This document shows positions 5,682 through 12,680 of a stretch of 27,654 bases of DNA, piece after piece. Both the position numbers and the translations under genes were made by a program. The notes beneath the pieces were generated by a model that had not been told where the DNA came from, made no database searches, and saw nothing but the letters and a program-made list of their open reading frames with translations. Each line of letters begins with the position of its first letter. Within the stretch, counting starts at the first letter, position 1. This stretch comes from a virus. The DNA is taken from the IMG/VR virus record IMGVR_UViG_3300033388_002261, positions 1-27,654 of that record; one strand, given 5' to 3'.

Positions 5682-5915
5682 ATGAACAGCCAAAAGCAAC
5701 TAAAGGCCATGCAGCACAGCATTGACAGCATGAGCCCGCCAGAAGATACGGACACGCCAGAGGTTGACGAGATACCGCACCAATTCTGGCGGTCTGACTG
5801 CTGCGAACTGCCAATCACTGAACGCAAAAACGGTACTCTGCAATGCGAGTGCGGCTGGTTCTGCAAGGTAGATGCCGAAAAAAGCTTTGAGGCATGGTCT
5901 GAGGGCGAACAATGA
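5682..5915 (+). CDS. Small zinc-ribbon-like protein
   Basis: 77 residues, acidic. Cysteines occur as SDCCELP and QCECGWFC, giving CC-x(n)-C-x-C-x3-C, compatible with a zinc ribbon. The pattern 'W.SDCC..p...........C..CG.F' is like small phage proteins of treble-clef type that carry one metal site. It overlaps the next gene by ATGA. Function unknown. Confidence 0.7.
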   Translation: MNSQKQLKAMQHSIDSMSPPEDTDTPEVDEIPHQFWRSDCCELPITERKNGTLQCECGWFCKVDAEKSFEAWSEGEQ

Positions 5916-6124
5916 ATAACACGAATGAAGGACGCATAGAAACGCTTACATGGGAGATTGAGGAAACGCTTGATTGCGTTGACACTGACACATTCGAGGG
6001 CATCTGCATAGCTGAAGACGGAAGCGACACCTACACGGCTAATTGCACCATTAATCGCGGTTCTGGAGATGTTGCCGGGACTATCATTGAGATTGACTAT
6101 TCAACAGTGGAGAGGAAAGCATGA
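5912..6124 (+). CDS. Small acidic phage protein
   Basis: 70 residues, very acidic (TLTWEIEETLDCVDTDTFEG), beta-rich by eye, three cysteines. It overlaps both neighbours by ATGA, strongly supporting it as one member of a coupled operon. No family recognised. Confidence 0.7.
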   Translation: MNNTNEGRIETLTWEIEETLDCVDTDTFEGICIAEDGSDTYTANCTINRGSGDVAGTIIEIDYSTVERKA

Positions 6125-6324
6125 CCGTTCTTACAAACCAATTTGGAGACACAATAAGCCATACAGACGAGCGCTATGGTTCTTGTGTTATTTCAATCAA
6201 AGAGCTAGGCGTTGTCAAAACGTGGTGCAACACAAACGAAACTATCAAATATCCACTGAGACAGGCTAAGGCGCTTGTGAGGTCGGTGCGTATGTGCAAG
6301 TGCAGAATAAGGTGGACCAAATGA
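6121..6324 (+). CDS. Small basic phage protein
   Basis: 67 residues with an ATGA overlap at each end and SD GAGAGG upstream. C-terminal segment RSVRMCKCRIRWTK is basic and Cys-containing, which might contact nucleic acid. Nothing else is recognisable. Confidence 0.65.
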   Translation: MTVLTNQFGDTISHTDERYGSCVISIKELGVVKTWCNTNETIKYPLRQAKALVRSVRMCKCRIRWTK

Positions 6325-6509
6325 CGATCAACGAATACAGGAAGGCGCTAGGTTGGACGGTCAAGGAGCTTCTGAAGGCAATGGAGATATCGCTGTCAAC
6401 CTATAAGCGCATTAGCAACGGAACTCAGCAACTGACTAAGTTTCATATTTTTTGGCTGGATGCTAAATTGCGCAATGTGGACAGGCGTAAAAAGAAGGTG
6501 CGGAAATGA
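6321..6509 (+). CDS. Cro/C1-like helix-turn-helix protein
   Basis: 62 residues from ATG 6321, which overlaps the previous stop; an upstream in-frame ATG at 6294 is less likely. The sequence EYRKALGWTVKELLKAMEI then SLSTYKRISNGTQQLTKFH has the order of a lambda-repressor-type HTH: helix 1, 'T.kEL...m.is..t..R...G' for helices 2-3, then helix 4. The C-terminus is basic (RRKKKVRK). Likely a small DNA-binding regulator and a candidate ligand of the dyads at 2556 and 5117; that link is inference. Confidence 0.7.
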   Translation: MTINEYRKALGWTVKELLKAMEISLSTYKRISNGTQQLTKFHIFWLDAKLRNVDRRKKKVRK

Positions 6510-6832
6510 GTGAAGATTTTAAGATACCATGCGGCGACTTGCCAGAGCGATACCCCAGAACAAATGCCAAGAGATACCGAGAATCCAGCTTATGGGACAA
6601 TTTCGGGCCGGTCACACGAAAGAAAGCGGCTGAATCTACGTCAGATACCCCAACTGAGGTGCACAGTAAATGCTATTGCTGTTGCGAGATAGTTGCGAAA
6701 CTGTCAGAATTCCCTATAGTTTGCTGTAGATGTAGAACTATTCATAAGGTGGAGGTGCAAGGTGAAAACAATGGTAGCGGCGATGCTGGTAGCGTCAAGT
6801 GTGTTCGGAGGGCTAAAGGAAGCAAGGCGTAA
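6506..6832 (+). CDS. Cys-cluster zinc-finger-like protein
   Basis: 108 residues. The centre reads CYCCCEIVAKLSEFPIVCCRC, five to seven cysteines forming two C-x2-C type knuckles about 15 residues apart, a plausible zinc ribbon. The N-terminal half is polar and probably disordered. ATGA overlap with the HTH gene supports the start. The last 71 bases overlap the next gene, and the C-terminal 23 residues are low-complexity, so the end may be poorly constrained. Confidence 0.65.
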   Translation: MSEDFKIPCGDLPERYPRTNAKRYRESSLWDNFGPVTRKKAAESTSDTPTEVHSKCYCCCEIVAKLSEFPIVCCRCRTIHKVEVQGENNGSGDAGSVKCVRRAKGSKA

Positions 6833-7214
6833 CTATGAGAAGAAATTAAAGGCGCTGCGTGTTGAATACGTCAAGCGTCTCAAAATAGAGAGGTCGCACG
6901 AAATAAGGCGCGGCAATCCCATAAGTAGCATAGATGCTGAAATAAAGCGCGTAAAACTGCTGGTAAAGCCGTTTAAGTATGTAAGCTACAGAATAAAATA
7001 CTCAACAGGAATAAGGCATTATCAATTCCTATCGCCGTCAATTATTTACTGGCGTGAAGGCAGAATGGAAATGCCATACAAGCGAAAAGACGACATAATC
7101 ATTATCATTCACCCCAAAGGCGAGACAGAGACATGGGAAAAGAAGGATAATGCTTGGAGAGTGCTATTCGCCAAATTCAAACGCGACATCCGCGGGGAAG
7201 CAAAGAAAATATGA
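6762..7214 (+). CDS. Possible exported protein, GTG start
   Basis: 150 residues. GTG at 6762 has a perfect SD, GGAGGT (6751-6756), 5 nt upstream. The N-terminus MKTMVAAMLVASSVFGG resembles a signal peptide or short membrane anchor, followed by a very basic helix (RRNYEKKLKALRVEYVKRLK) and a beta-rich C-terminus (IIYWREGRMEMPYKRKDDII). It overlaps the upstream gene by 71 bases, unusually long for this operon, where 4-bp overlaps are the rule. Function unknown. An internal start at ATG 6771 or 6780 is possible. Confidence 0.6.
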   Translation: MKTMVAAMLVASSVFGGLKEARRNYEKKLKALRVEYVKRLKIERSHEIRRGNPISSIDAEIKRVKLLVKPFKYVSYRIKYSTGIRHYQFLSPSIIYWREGRMEMPYKRKDDIIIIIHPKGETETWEKKDNAWRVLFAKFKRDIRGEAKKI

Positions 7215-7453
7215 AATACTACGTTTCACCAACAATACTCAATCTGCACCATGTCGCCATTACTCCTGTAAATGTGATCAGCTCAGAGGGCGGACTTGCC
7301 AAGGTTGAGGCTACAAATTGCCCCAAGAAATTCATCACAAGCGAGAACCATTTGCACGATACGCTTAACCAGGCAAAAGATGCTCTAAGGAGGAACGCCC
7401 TTGAATTTGAGGAAAAACTGCACTATGTTTTGGCAAAAGCATTAGAGGAATAA
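7211..7453 (+). CDS. Small phage protein (80 aa)
   Basis: 80 residues from ATG 7211 (ATGA overlap); a longer in-frame start at 7154 would run through the previous gene. MKYYVSPTILNLHHVAITPV suggests a beta start, and DTLNQAKDALRRNALEFEEK an amphipathic C-terminal helix. Its TAA shares the A of the next ATG. It directly precedes the head morphogenesis gene. No family recognised. Confidence 0.7.
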   Translation: MKYYVSPTILNLHHVAITPVNVISSEGGLAKVEATNCPKKFITSENHLHDTLNQAKDALRRNALEFEEKLHYVLAKALEE

Positions 7454-8430
7454 TGGCAGAAGAAACAAAAAACGACAAGATCCAAGACGCGGTTATCAGG
7501 CGTCAGATTCAAGTGGTCAGGCTCGGAACCAGCCAGGGCACAAGAGCAAACGAGACGATAAGCGAGACAGACAAAGAACTGGCCGCTGCCATTGCCCTTG
7601 CGCTTATGGCCATTACCGACGCGCCGACAAAGCAAAACCTTGAAAGACTCGCGGCGCTTCAGCGCAAGATTACCAGGATCAGGAAGCCAGCGTTCAACAA
7701 GGCCGAAAGCGACCAAGACAAGGATATGCAGGAGCTTGCTCAGGCTGAATCGGACTGGACGGTTGAAACCATAGGCGCTATTGCCGGGCTTTTACTTCTG
7801 CCACTTACAGGGTTGCAGATTGAGCGCATAATCAGCCTTATTCCGTTTGCAGGTAGAACGTCGTCTCAATGGTGGGAAACAGCGTTACAGGCTGACATTC
7901 TCCGGATTATGACCAACGTGCAGGCAGGGATTCAGGACGGGTTAACTATTCGTGAGATCGTGGAAAGCATTACAGGCTCTAAGCGTGTCCCGGGGATTCT
8001 CAAAACCACAGAGAACCAAGTCAATGCGGCGGCTGCAACTATCACGACGGGCGTTTCTGCTGAGTCTCAGTTAGCCATCATCAAAAAAAACGACGGCTTT
8101 GATCGTGTGCTATGGGTGAGCGTCCTTGATCATGTAACGACCGTTGTTTGCCGGGGGCTATCCGGTCTGATATGGAATATTCGTGAAAGTCATCCAACGC
8201 CGCCAGCTCACGCAAAGTGCCGGAGCTCTCTGACCTATCTTCTCAAAGGCACGCCATTGCCAGACGAGCCAAGCTATGACACCTGGATCAGAAAACAACC
8301 TGAATCATTTCAGCGGGATACGCTACCTAAATGGCAATTTGAGGAAATGAAAAAGGGGACGCCGCTTAGAGCATTTGTGACGAAGGACATTAAGCCAATA
8401 AGTATGAAGGAATTTCGCCGAATGAGGTAG
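7453..8430 (+). CDS. MuF/SPP1 gp7-like phage head morphogenesis protein
   Basis: 325 residues. The C-terminal half has the MuF signature: VLWVSVLDHVTTVVCRGLSG (219-238) then PPAHAKCRSSL (250-260), i.e. 'D..tt..C...' followed by 'PP.H..CRs.l'. Conserved residues are D226, C233, H253, C256 and R257. The N-terminal 200 residues are helical, with a hydrophobic stretch near 108-120. Family role: minor capsid protein incorporated through the portal, needed for head assembly or DNA delivery (Mu gpF, SPP1 gp7). Normally the gene directly follows the portal; here it precedes it by 2.7 kb. A terminator follows the stop. Confidence 0.85.
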   Translation: MAEETKNDKIQDAVIRRQIQVVRLGTSQGTRANETISETDKELAAAIALALMAITDAPTKQNLERLAALQRKITRIRKPAFNKAESDQDKDMQELAQAESDWTVETIGAIAGLLLLPLTGLQIERIISLIPFAGRTSSQWWETALQADILRIMTNVQAGIQDGLTIREIVESITGSKRVPGILKTTENQVNAAAATITTGVSAESQLAIIKKNDGFDRVLWVSVLDHVTTVVCRGLSGLIWNIRESHPTPPAHAKCRSSLTYLLKGTPLPDEPSYDTWIRKQPESFQRDTLPKWQFEEMKKGTPLRAFVTKDIKPISMKEFRRMR

Positions 8431-8490
8431 AAATATAGAAAACCTGAAGTATTGTATATCTGAGCGAGGTGAGAGTCGCTGAGAAATTTT

Positions 8491-8545
8491 AATGCCCATT
8501 CGGTCGAACATGATATGTTCACTCTCACCCGAACGGGCATTTTTT
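8491..8545 (+). terminator. Rho-independent terminator with nested hairpin
   Basis: Outer stem AATGCCC (8491-8497) with GGGCATT (8535-8541), extended inward by TTCGG/CCGAA after one mismatch. The loop holds a second perfect stem, GAACAT (8506-8511), loop GAT, ATGTTC (8515-8520). Six T residues (8540-8545) follow the outer stem. It separates the head morphogenesis gene from the HNH gene. Confidence 0.8.
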
Positions 8546-8559
8546 ATTGGATCAGAAAG

Positions 8560-9186
8560 ATGGTAGGAAAATCATTCGGAGAGTGGCTAGTTCTGAGTAA
8601 ATCTGAGCGAAGTTTATATTTTGTATGCGAGTGCTCTTGTGGGGCCATTAAGGATGTCTATAAGTCCTCTTTGAAGAAAGGGGTATCACGTAGTTGCGGT
8701 TGCAAGATGCGTCAGCATGCAGGAAAGCATTCATGGAATAACGACAATGAGAGAAGGCTATCCTCTGTGCTTAGCTACATGATACAGAGGTGTAATAATC
8801 CAAAAACTCAAAACTATCATAGATATGGTGGACGCGGTATATCTGTATGCTCAGAATGGATTGAAAACAGACAATCATTCGTTGAATGGGCTATTAGAAA
8901 TGGGTGGCACCAAGGCCTTGAGGTGGACCGAATTAACAATGATGGAAACTATTGCCCTGATAATTGTAGATGCGTAACGCATATGGAAAACTGCAAGAAT
9001 AAGAAAAATATCCAAACAGCAACGATGGGCGGAGTTACAAAAACGATTCGTGATTGGGAAAGAGATCGAGGAATGCCGAAAGGAATAATTAGCTATCGAT
9101 TAAAAGCAGGATGGAATACAGCCGAAGCTATTAATGTGCCGACAAGTGCTTCTCATAAAGACAAGTATTACAACAAGTACAAGTAA
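8560..9186 (+). CDS. HNH homing endonuclease (free-standing)
   Basis: 208 residues from ATG 8560; an in-frame ATG at 8515 lies inside the terminator hairpin and is rejected. N-terminal strand GKSFGEWLVL, then a zinc-binding domain with C23, C25/C27, C46 and C48. The nuclease core runs from the helix LSYMIQRCNNP through YGGRGISVCSEW to LEVDRINNDGNYCPDNCRCV (120-139), the typical phage HNH 'GL.iDRiDnDGnY.p.NCRw.t' motif. Residues about 162-192 (TIRDWERDRGMPKGIISYRL, GWNTAEAI) are a modular DNA-binding helix-turn-helix of the kind found at the C-terminus of homing enzymes. Probably a selfish gene inserted after the terminator. No intron is evident because flanking genes are intact. Confidence 0.9.
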   Translation: MVGKSFGEWLVLSKSERSLYFVCECSCGAIKDVYKSSLKKGVSRSCGCKMRQHAGKHSWNNDNERRLSSVLSYMIQRCNNPKTQNYHRYGGRGISVCSEWIENRQSFVEWAIRNGWHQGLEVDRINNDGNYCPDNCRCVTHMENCKNKKNIQTATMGGVTKTIRDWERDRGMPKGIISYRLKAGWNTAEAINVPTSASHKDKYYNKYK

Positions 9187-9212
9187 GCAAACATTTAAGA
9201 TTGAGGTAGAAA

Positions 9213-9608
9213 ATGGATGACAGATCAAAATTCAGAGTGTGGCTGATTGACGAAAAGCGATATGCGAAAAATGACGGGCTCGAAGTGTTCGCGATCGACC
9301 AGAACGGCGAACCCATGGAGCACGAGAGTTGCGGCGAATACGCATACGGCAAATGGTGCAGGAACCATATCGTTGAGCACTGTACTGGCCGCCGCGACTC
9401 AAAGCGTACCGATGATTATCCCGAGGGCCAATTGATATACGAGGGGGAGATTCTCTGCGGAACTATGTCGCAAGTCACACGCGAAGTGGTGTGGGATAAA
9501 GACAATTGGTGCGGGAGAGTTAAGGGAGGTAGGCGTGTGACCATAATAGGGTGGCAAGACTATGAAATCGTCGGCAACGTAAACGAAAACCCGGAGCTGA
9601 TGAAATGA
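9213..9608 (+). CDS. YopX-like phage protein
   Basis: 131 residues. Opens KFRVWLIDEKRYAKNDGLEV and closes YEIVGNVNENPELMK. The bracket 'kfRvWd...k.M' and 'yeviGNiyENPELl' defines the YopX family, widespread in phages of many hosts and of unknown function. The middle section is Cys- and Trp-containing and longer than in minimal members. SD TTGAGGTAG precedes ATG. It overlaps the next gene by ATGA. Confidence 0.75.
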   Translation: MDDRSKFRVWLIDEKRYAKNDGLEVFAIDQNGEPMEHESCGEYAYGKWCRNHIVEHCTGRRDSKRTDDYPEGQLIYEGEILCGTMSQVTREVVWDKDNWCGRVKGGRRVTIIGWQDYEIVGNVNENPELMK

Positions 9609-9850
9609 ATCTAAAAATAGGCAGAAAATACAAGGCTAGAAACGGCCAGACCGTGTTGATATCCAACGGACTGCCCCCTGTTAACGGCAAGCGATTAGGG
9701 TGGAACGGAATCTATTTTGGCAAGATTGCAGGCGTTGACGAAAGGTTCACATTTGAAGGGAAGCATTGGAATTATCATTCACAATACTCGCCATGGGGGT
9801 ATCAGGAGCTAAATGAGCCCGAGTTTGATTTGATTGAGGAAGTGAAATGA
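9605..9850 (+). CDS. Small phage protein (81 aa)
   Basis: 81 residues, beta-rich by eye (KIGRKYKARNGQTVLI, NGIYFGKI, FTFEGKHWNY), ending FDLIEEVK, a frequent C-terminal pattern in short phage SH3-like proteins ('y...G......DLv.e'). ATGA overlaps at both ends tie it to the YopX-like gene. Function unknown. Confidence 0.7.
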   Translation: MNLKIGRKYKARNGQTVLISNGLPPVNGKRLGWNGIYFGKIAGVDERFTFEGKHWNYHSQYSPWGYQELNEPEFDLIEEVK

Positions 9851-10137
9851 GAAAGTGCATTCTTGAATATATGGCCATCGGTCTCATCGAGGAAGACGCT
9901 ATTGAGGTTGTTGAGATGGCCATTGAAGCCAGCGTACGCCTGCCCGTAAGCGCTACTAAATTAATATCAGACTTGCTGATTGTTTTGGCATATCGTGGAA
10001 TTAAGGATCCGGGAGCCAAAAAGCTTGCGCGACTGTATCTTGGCGCGATAGAGAAAAGCCACTATTACATTCCACCCGCATGCTATATTGCCATAAGCGA
10101 ATTATGTGTCCGCGCAGACCGCCATCTTAATATATGA
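9847..10137 (+). CDS. Helical phage protein (96 aa)
   Basis: 96 residues, almost entirely helical by composition (ILEYMAIGLIEEDAIEVVEM, ATKLISDLLIVLAYRG, AKKLARLYLGAIEKS). It is the last gene of the short operon behind the HNH gene. No family recognised. Its sequence could suit an alpha-solenoid or a small bundle. Confidence 0.7.
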   Translation: MRKCILEYMAIGLIEEDAIEVVEMAIEASVRLPVSATKLISDLLIVLAYRGIKDPGAKKLARLYLGAIEKSHYYIPPACYIAISELCVRADRHLNI

Positions 10138-10185
10138 TAATCGCCCCTATTTTGCCGCAATTTCCCAGCCCCGCCCAGGCAATAC

Positions 10186-10202
10186 CTTAACAGAGTGTTA
10201 AG
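10186..10202 (+). promoter_or_regulatory. Operator-like palindrome beside promoter
   Basis: CTTAACA (10186-10192), GAG, TGTTAAG (10196-10202): perfect 7-bp arms with a 3-bp centre, two bases upstream of the -35 hexamer at 10205. Good candidate operator or activator site for the 10301-11032 operon. As RNA it could also end the preceding operon, but no T-run follows. Confidence 0.6.
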
Positions 10203-10204
10203 CC

Positions 10205-10233
10205 TTGACTAAACCGCTTTTTCTTGCTATATG
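10205..10233 (+). promoter_or_regulatory. Sigma70-like promoter
   Basis: The -35 is TTGACT (10205-10210), spacer 17 bp, -10 TATATG (10228-10233) preceded by TTGC. It drives the small operon 10301-11032. The intergenic region (10138-10300) has no other coding potential that I can support. Confidence 0.6.
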
Positions 10234-10300
10234 TCGCTGATGGCGCACGGAGTAAAGCCGGACAAACAATAATGCAGAGATGACGAAAAGGAGAGAAGAG

Positions 10301-10492
10301 ATGAGTACAAAAATTGAAGTATTAATCAAGCATGAAGGTAACACATACGGGGCCGAGCGTGTTACTGCCAGCGGGTACATATGCGATCGCTGCGACCTAT
10401 CCGATATTTGCAATAGTGACGACGCCGAAATAGTTGGCTCAGTATGCGACGCGATGGATAGTAACGAAGTGTTTAAGAAGGTGGAAGCATGA
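10301..10492 (+). CDS. Small Cys-containing protein (63 aa)
   Basis: 63 residues from ATG 10301, with AAAAGGAGAG SD about 7 nt upstream; the in-frame ATG at 10280 lies upstream of that SD and is rejected. The motif YICDRCDLSDIC (C-x2-C-x5-C) plus a later cysteine may bind metal; the pattern is common in phage proteins of the 'g..C.gC...' type. It is the first gene behind the 10205 promoter and overlaps the next start by ATGA. Confidence 0.7.
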   Translation: MSTKIEVLIKHEGNTYGAERVTASGYICDRCDLSDICNSDDAEIVGSVCDAMDSNEVFKKVEA

Positions 10493-10656
10493 TAACCAGG
10501 ATTGAGAAAACAGTGAGAATTGACGAACGAGAGTCAACAACGATAATCGAAGGTGAGATGGAACGCGAAGAGGCGCTGAAGGTACTTGAGTTTCTGTTTC
10601 CGGATCAGACGCCGGGAGTAGAGATAAACGTGGCAGAACCCATAACGCAGAAATGA
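10489..10656 (+). CDS. Small phage protein (55 aa)
   Basis: Reads MITRIEKTVRIDERESTTII and ends EPITQK with TGA. ATGA overlap with the previous gene and an SD for the next gene immediately after the stop make it a credible operon member. The central helix MEREEALKVLEFLF is charged. Function unknown. Confidence 0.6.
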   Translation: MITRIEKTVRIDERESTTIIEGEMEREEALKVLEFLFPDQTPGVEINVAEPITQK

Positions 10657-10671
10657 AAGGAGAGAATGAAT

Positions 10672-10869
10672 ATGAAGAGCTTTACTTTGCCCGAAGATCT
10701 AGATGGATATATTGCCGCTGAATCTCTCCAAACTTTGCTGCATGGATTCTGCTGGCAACGTACCAGGATAGAGAACGGCCACGGGGTCGTAGAGGTGTTT
10801 GAACCTGACGAGATTCTAAATTGGCGAATCAATGATAGCAAAGGAGAGAATGAAGGTGGAATACAATGA
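10672..10869 (+). CDS. Small phage protein (65 aa)
   Basis: 65 residues from ATG 10672, chosen because AAGGAG (10657-10662) is 9 nt away; ATG 10666 would be only 3 nt from it. Sequence SFTLPEDLDGYIAAESLQTL and VVEVFEPDEILNWRI, acidic, mixed alpha/beta. Not recognised. Confidence 0.65.
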   Translation: MKSFTLPEDLDGYIAAESLQTLLHGFCWQRTRIENGHGVVEVFEPDEILNWRINDSKGENEGGIQ

Positions 10870-11032
10870 AACCAACTGCCGTGATCTTGCTGAAGAAATG
10901 GCTCAAGTGGATAGAGGTATTGACAAAGATGTTATTTTTAAGGAAATGATGAGCGATTTGAAAGTTTTCAAAATGTTCGCAAAAGAACGAGCAGGGCCAC
11001 CGAGGAAAAGCATGAAGGGGCGATCTAAATAA
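10850..11032 (+). CDS. Small basic-tailed protein (60 aa)
   Basis: 60 residues from ATG 10850, overlapping the upstream gene by 20 bases; GTG 10856 would give better spacing (9 nt) from its AAGGAG, so the start is uncertain. N-terminal acidic helix (NCRDLAEEMAQVDRGIDKDV), C-terminal basic tail (ERAGPPRKSMKGRSK). Last gene before the late promoter. Confidence 0.6.
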   Translation: MKVEYNETNCRDLAEEMAQVDRGIDKDVIFKEMMSDLKVFKMFAKERAGPPRKSMKGRSK

Positions 11033-11048
11033 CCCCAATCGTGTATTT

Positions 11049-11077
11049 TTGCGCGGAAAACTGCACCTAAATACAAT
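11049..11077 (+). promoter_or_regulatory. Probable late (structural) promoter
   Basis: The -35 is TTGCGC (11049-11054), spacer 17 bp, -10 TACAAT (11072-11077). A second, weaker pair TTGCAA (11086-11091) and TAATGT (11109-11114), also 17 bp apart, lies closer to the portal gene. Either would transcribe the structural cassette. Confidence 0.5.
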
Positions 11078-11108
11078 AGAACCACTTGCAATATACTTTC
11101 GCCATGCC

Positions 11109-11127
11109 TAATGTTTAATTAACATTA
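11109..11127 (+). promoter_or_regulatory. AT-rich palindrome before portal SD
   Basis: TAATGTT (11109-11115), TAATT, AACATTA (11121-11127): perfect 7-bp arms. It runs into the SD AAGGAG (11127-11132), 4 nt before ATG 11137. It could be a late operator, or as RNA a weak hairpin that limits portal translation. Confidence 0.5.
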
Positions 11128-11136
11128 AGGAGCAGT

Positions 11137-12648
11137 ATGGCATCAAATGACAATACCTGGTCAAACCTACAGACTAATAAGACTAATCTACTCTCATTAG
11201 GCAATGATCAGTATCAATATTACCATACTGACTGGATAAGATTGCAGGATGTTATAGACGGTGGTGAGCGTGAGGTAAAGGAAAAGGGTGTCGATTACCT
11301 GTCTAAGACTTCCGGTATGGAAAGCAATACATGCGATGGGGATAAGGTATACGAAGCCTATAAAAACAGGGCCATATTTTACGGATATGCGAAAGACACC
11401 CTCCCTGCAATGCTCGGGGTGATGCATGCAAAACCAGCGGCGTTTGAGTTACCTGGTCCTATATCCTTTATGAACGAAGAAGCAACGAGCCCCGAATCAT
11501 GGCGGGTAGGATTGCAGCAGGTATTAAGAGAGATCAACAGAAACCAGCTCGCATATGGTCGCTATGGTATTCTAGCAGATATCCCGGCAACTGAAAAGGC
11601 GGCTTCTGAGGTTATGCCTAAGCTGATCGGGTACGAGGGCTTTTATATTCTCGACTGGTCAACCCGCGAGAGCGCCACTGGTGAAGTAGTAACCGATTAT
11701 GTTCTACTGGCTGAAGAAGCTCCGGCAGATGGCGCACGGACGGCGAAATGCAATCAACCCCCGATGAGATTGCGTATACTGGCACTTGACGGAAAGGGTG
11801 ACTACTACACCATCGTTGTTAATATTGGCCCCGATGATATGAAACAGGGCGCTAATTGCTCAAAGGTGATAGACACTCTGAGCAATATAGACCTAGATAA
11901 TCCGCCGACAGAATCAAGCAACGACGGCCCAACTGCTCAATATCCGGAGGTGGCAGGGAAGCGCCTACAATTTATCCCGTTTGTGTTTATAAATGTGACT
12001 AACCTCATGCCGGATATTGAAAAGAGTCCTTTGCTGCAGCTGGCCAACATGGATATCTCAATTTACAGCGGCGATGCTGACTGGGCTCAGGCATACTTTT
12101 TGCAGGGGCAAGATACGCTGGTAGTGATAGGCGTGCAAAAGACCGACGATAAACTATTAGTCGGTGCTGGTGGCGGTATTCATCTGAGCGACAAAGACGC
12201 AGACGCCAAATTTATCGGTGTATCCGGCGATGGACTTGGGGAAATGCGCGAACGGGCCACCGGTCTTATGAACTTCGCCACACAGCTTGGTATATCTCTT
12301 GTTGATCAGAACCAACCGGAAAGCGGGAAGGCGCTTGAAACGCGGTCGAACATTAAGAACGCACCGCTCAAGACCGTTGCAATGACCGGGGCAAAGGGAT
12401 TGCTCCAGGCCTTGAGATATGCGGCATACTGGAAGACTGGCGAATTCGACACCACGGATACACAAGTGACGCCGAATCTCGATTTCAGCACATCCACCAA
12501 GGCGGCGAAAGAGCTTATGGACTTGTTTATGAGCAAGCAGGCAGGCGCTCCGATTTCAATGCGCGATGTCCACAAGTTCGCGCGTGATAATAATTTCTCT
12601 GATAAGACATTTGAAGAAACGGCCCAAGAGATAAGAGAGGAAGATTAA
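11137..12648 (+). CDS. Portal protein (DUF4055 type)
   Basis: 503 residues. N-terminal DWIRLQDVIDGG and KGVDYLSK, then YKNRAIFYGYAKDTLPAMLG and MHAKPAAFELPG. This is the order in DUF4055 portals ('W..i.D...Gg..v...g..YLp', then 'Y..Ra.f.n....t...l.G.vf.k'). The mid-region AYGRYGILADIP corresponds to 'g.~G~lvD.P', and near the C-terminus ESGKALETR matches 'EsA.a~r...a'. Role: dodecameric ring at the capsid vertex, DNA passage and packaging. The size agrees with the family. It is the first gene behind the late promoter. High confidence in role, moderate in the exact family. Confidence 0.85.
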   Translation: MASNDNTWSNLQTNKTNLLSLGNDQYQYYHTDWIRLQDVIDGGEREVKEKGVDYLSKTSGMESNTCDGDKVYEAYKNRAIFYGYAKDTLPAMLGVMHAKPAAFELPGPISFMNEEATSPESWRVGLQQVLREINRNQLAYGRYGILADIPATEKAASEVMPKLIGYEGFYILDWSTRESATGEVVTDYVLLAEEAPADGARTAKCNQPPMRLRILALDGKGDYYTIVVNIGPDDMKQGANCSKVIDTLSNIDLDNPPTESSNDGPTAQYPEVAGKRLQFIPFVFINVTNLMPDIEKSPLLQLANMDISIYSGDADWAQAYFLQGQDTLVVIGVQKTDDKLLVGAGGGIHLSDKDADAKFIGVSGDGLGEMRERATGLMNFATQLGISLVDQNQPESGKALETRSNIKNAPLKTVAMTGAKGLLQALRYAAYWKTGEFDTTDTQVTPNLDFSTSTKAAKELMDLFMSKQAGAPISMRDVHKFARDNNFSDKTFEETAQEIREED

Positions 12649-12680
12649 AGCATGGTAAACCAAAACAGGAGTGATTCCGA

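Noticed and set aside
2844-8468. A shared 12-mer TATCTGAGCGAG at 2844-2855 and 8457-8468 as a regulatory repeat
   Set aside because: About 20 identical 12-mer pairs are expected by chance in a sequence of this length, and the flanks are not similar.
8458-8490. Hammerhead-like core (CTGAGCGAG...GAAA) upstream of the HNH gene
   Set aside because: The invariant CTGATGA core is absent and the flanking stems do not form the required three-way junction.
8515-8559. ATG 8515 as start of the HNH gene
   Set aside because: It lies inside the terminator hairpin and adds residues that do not match the usual start of the family.
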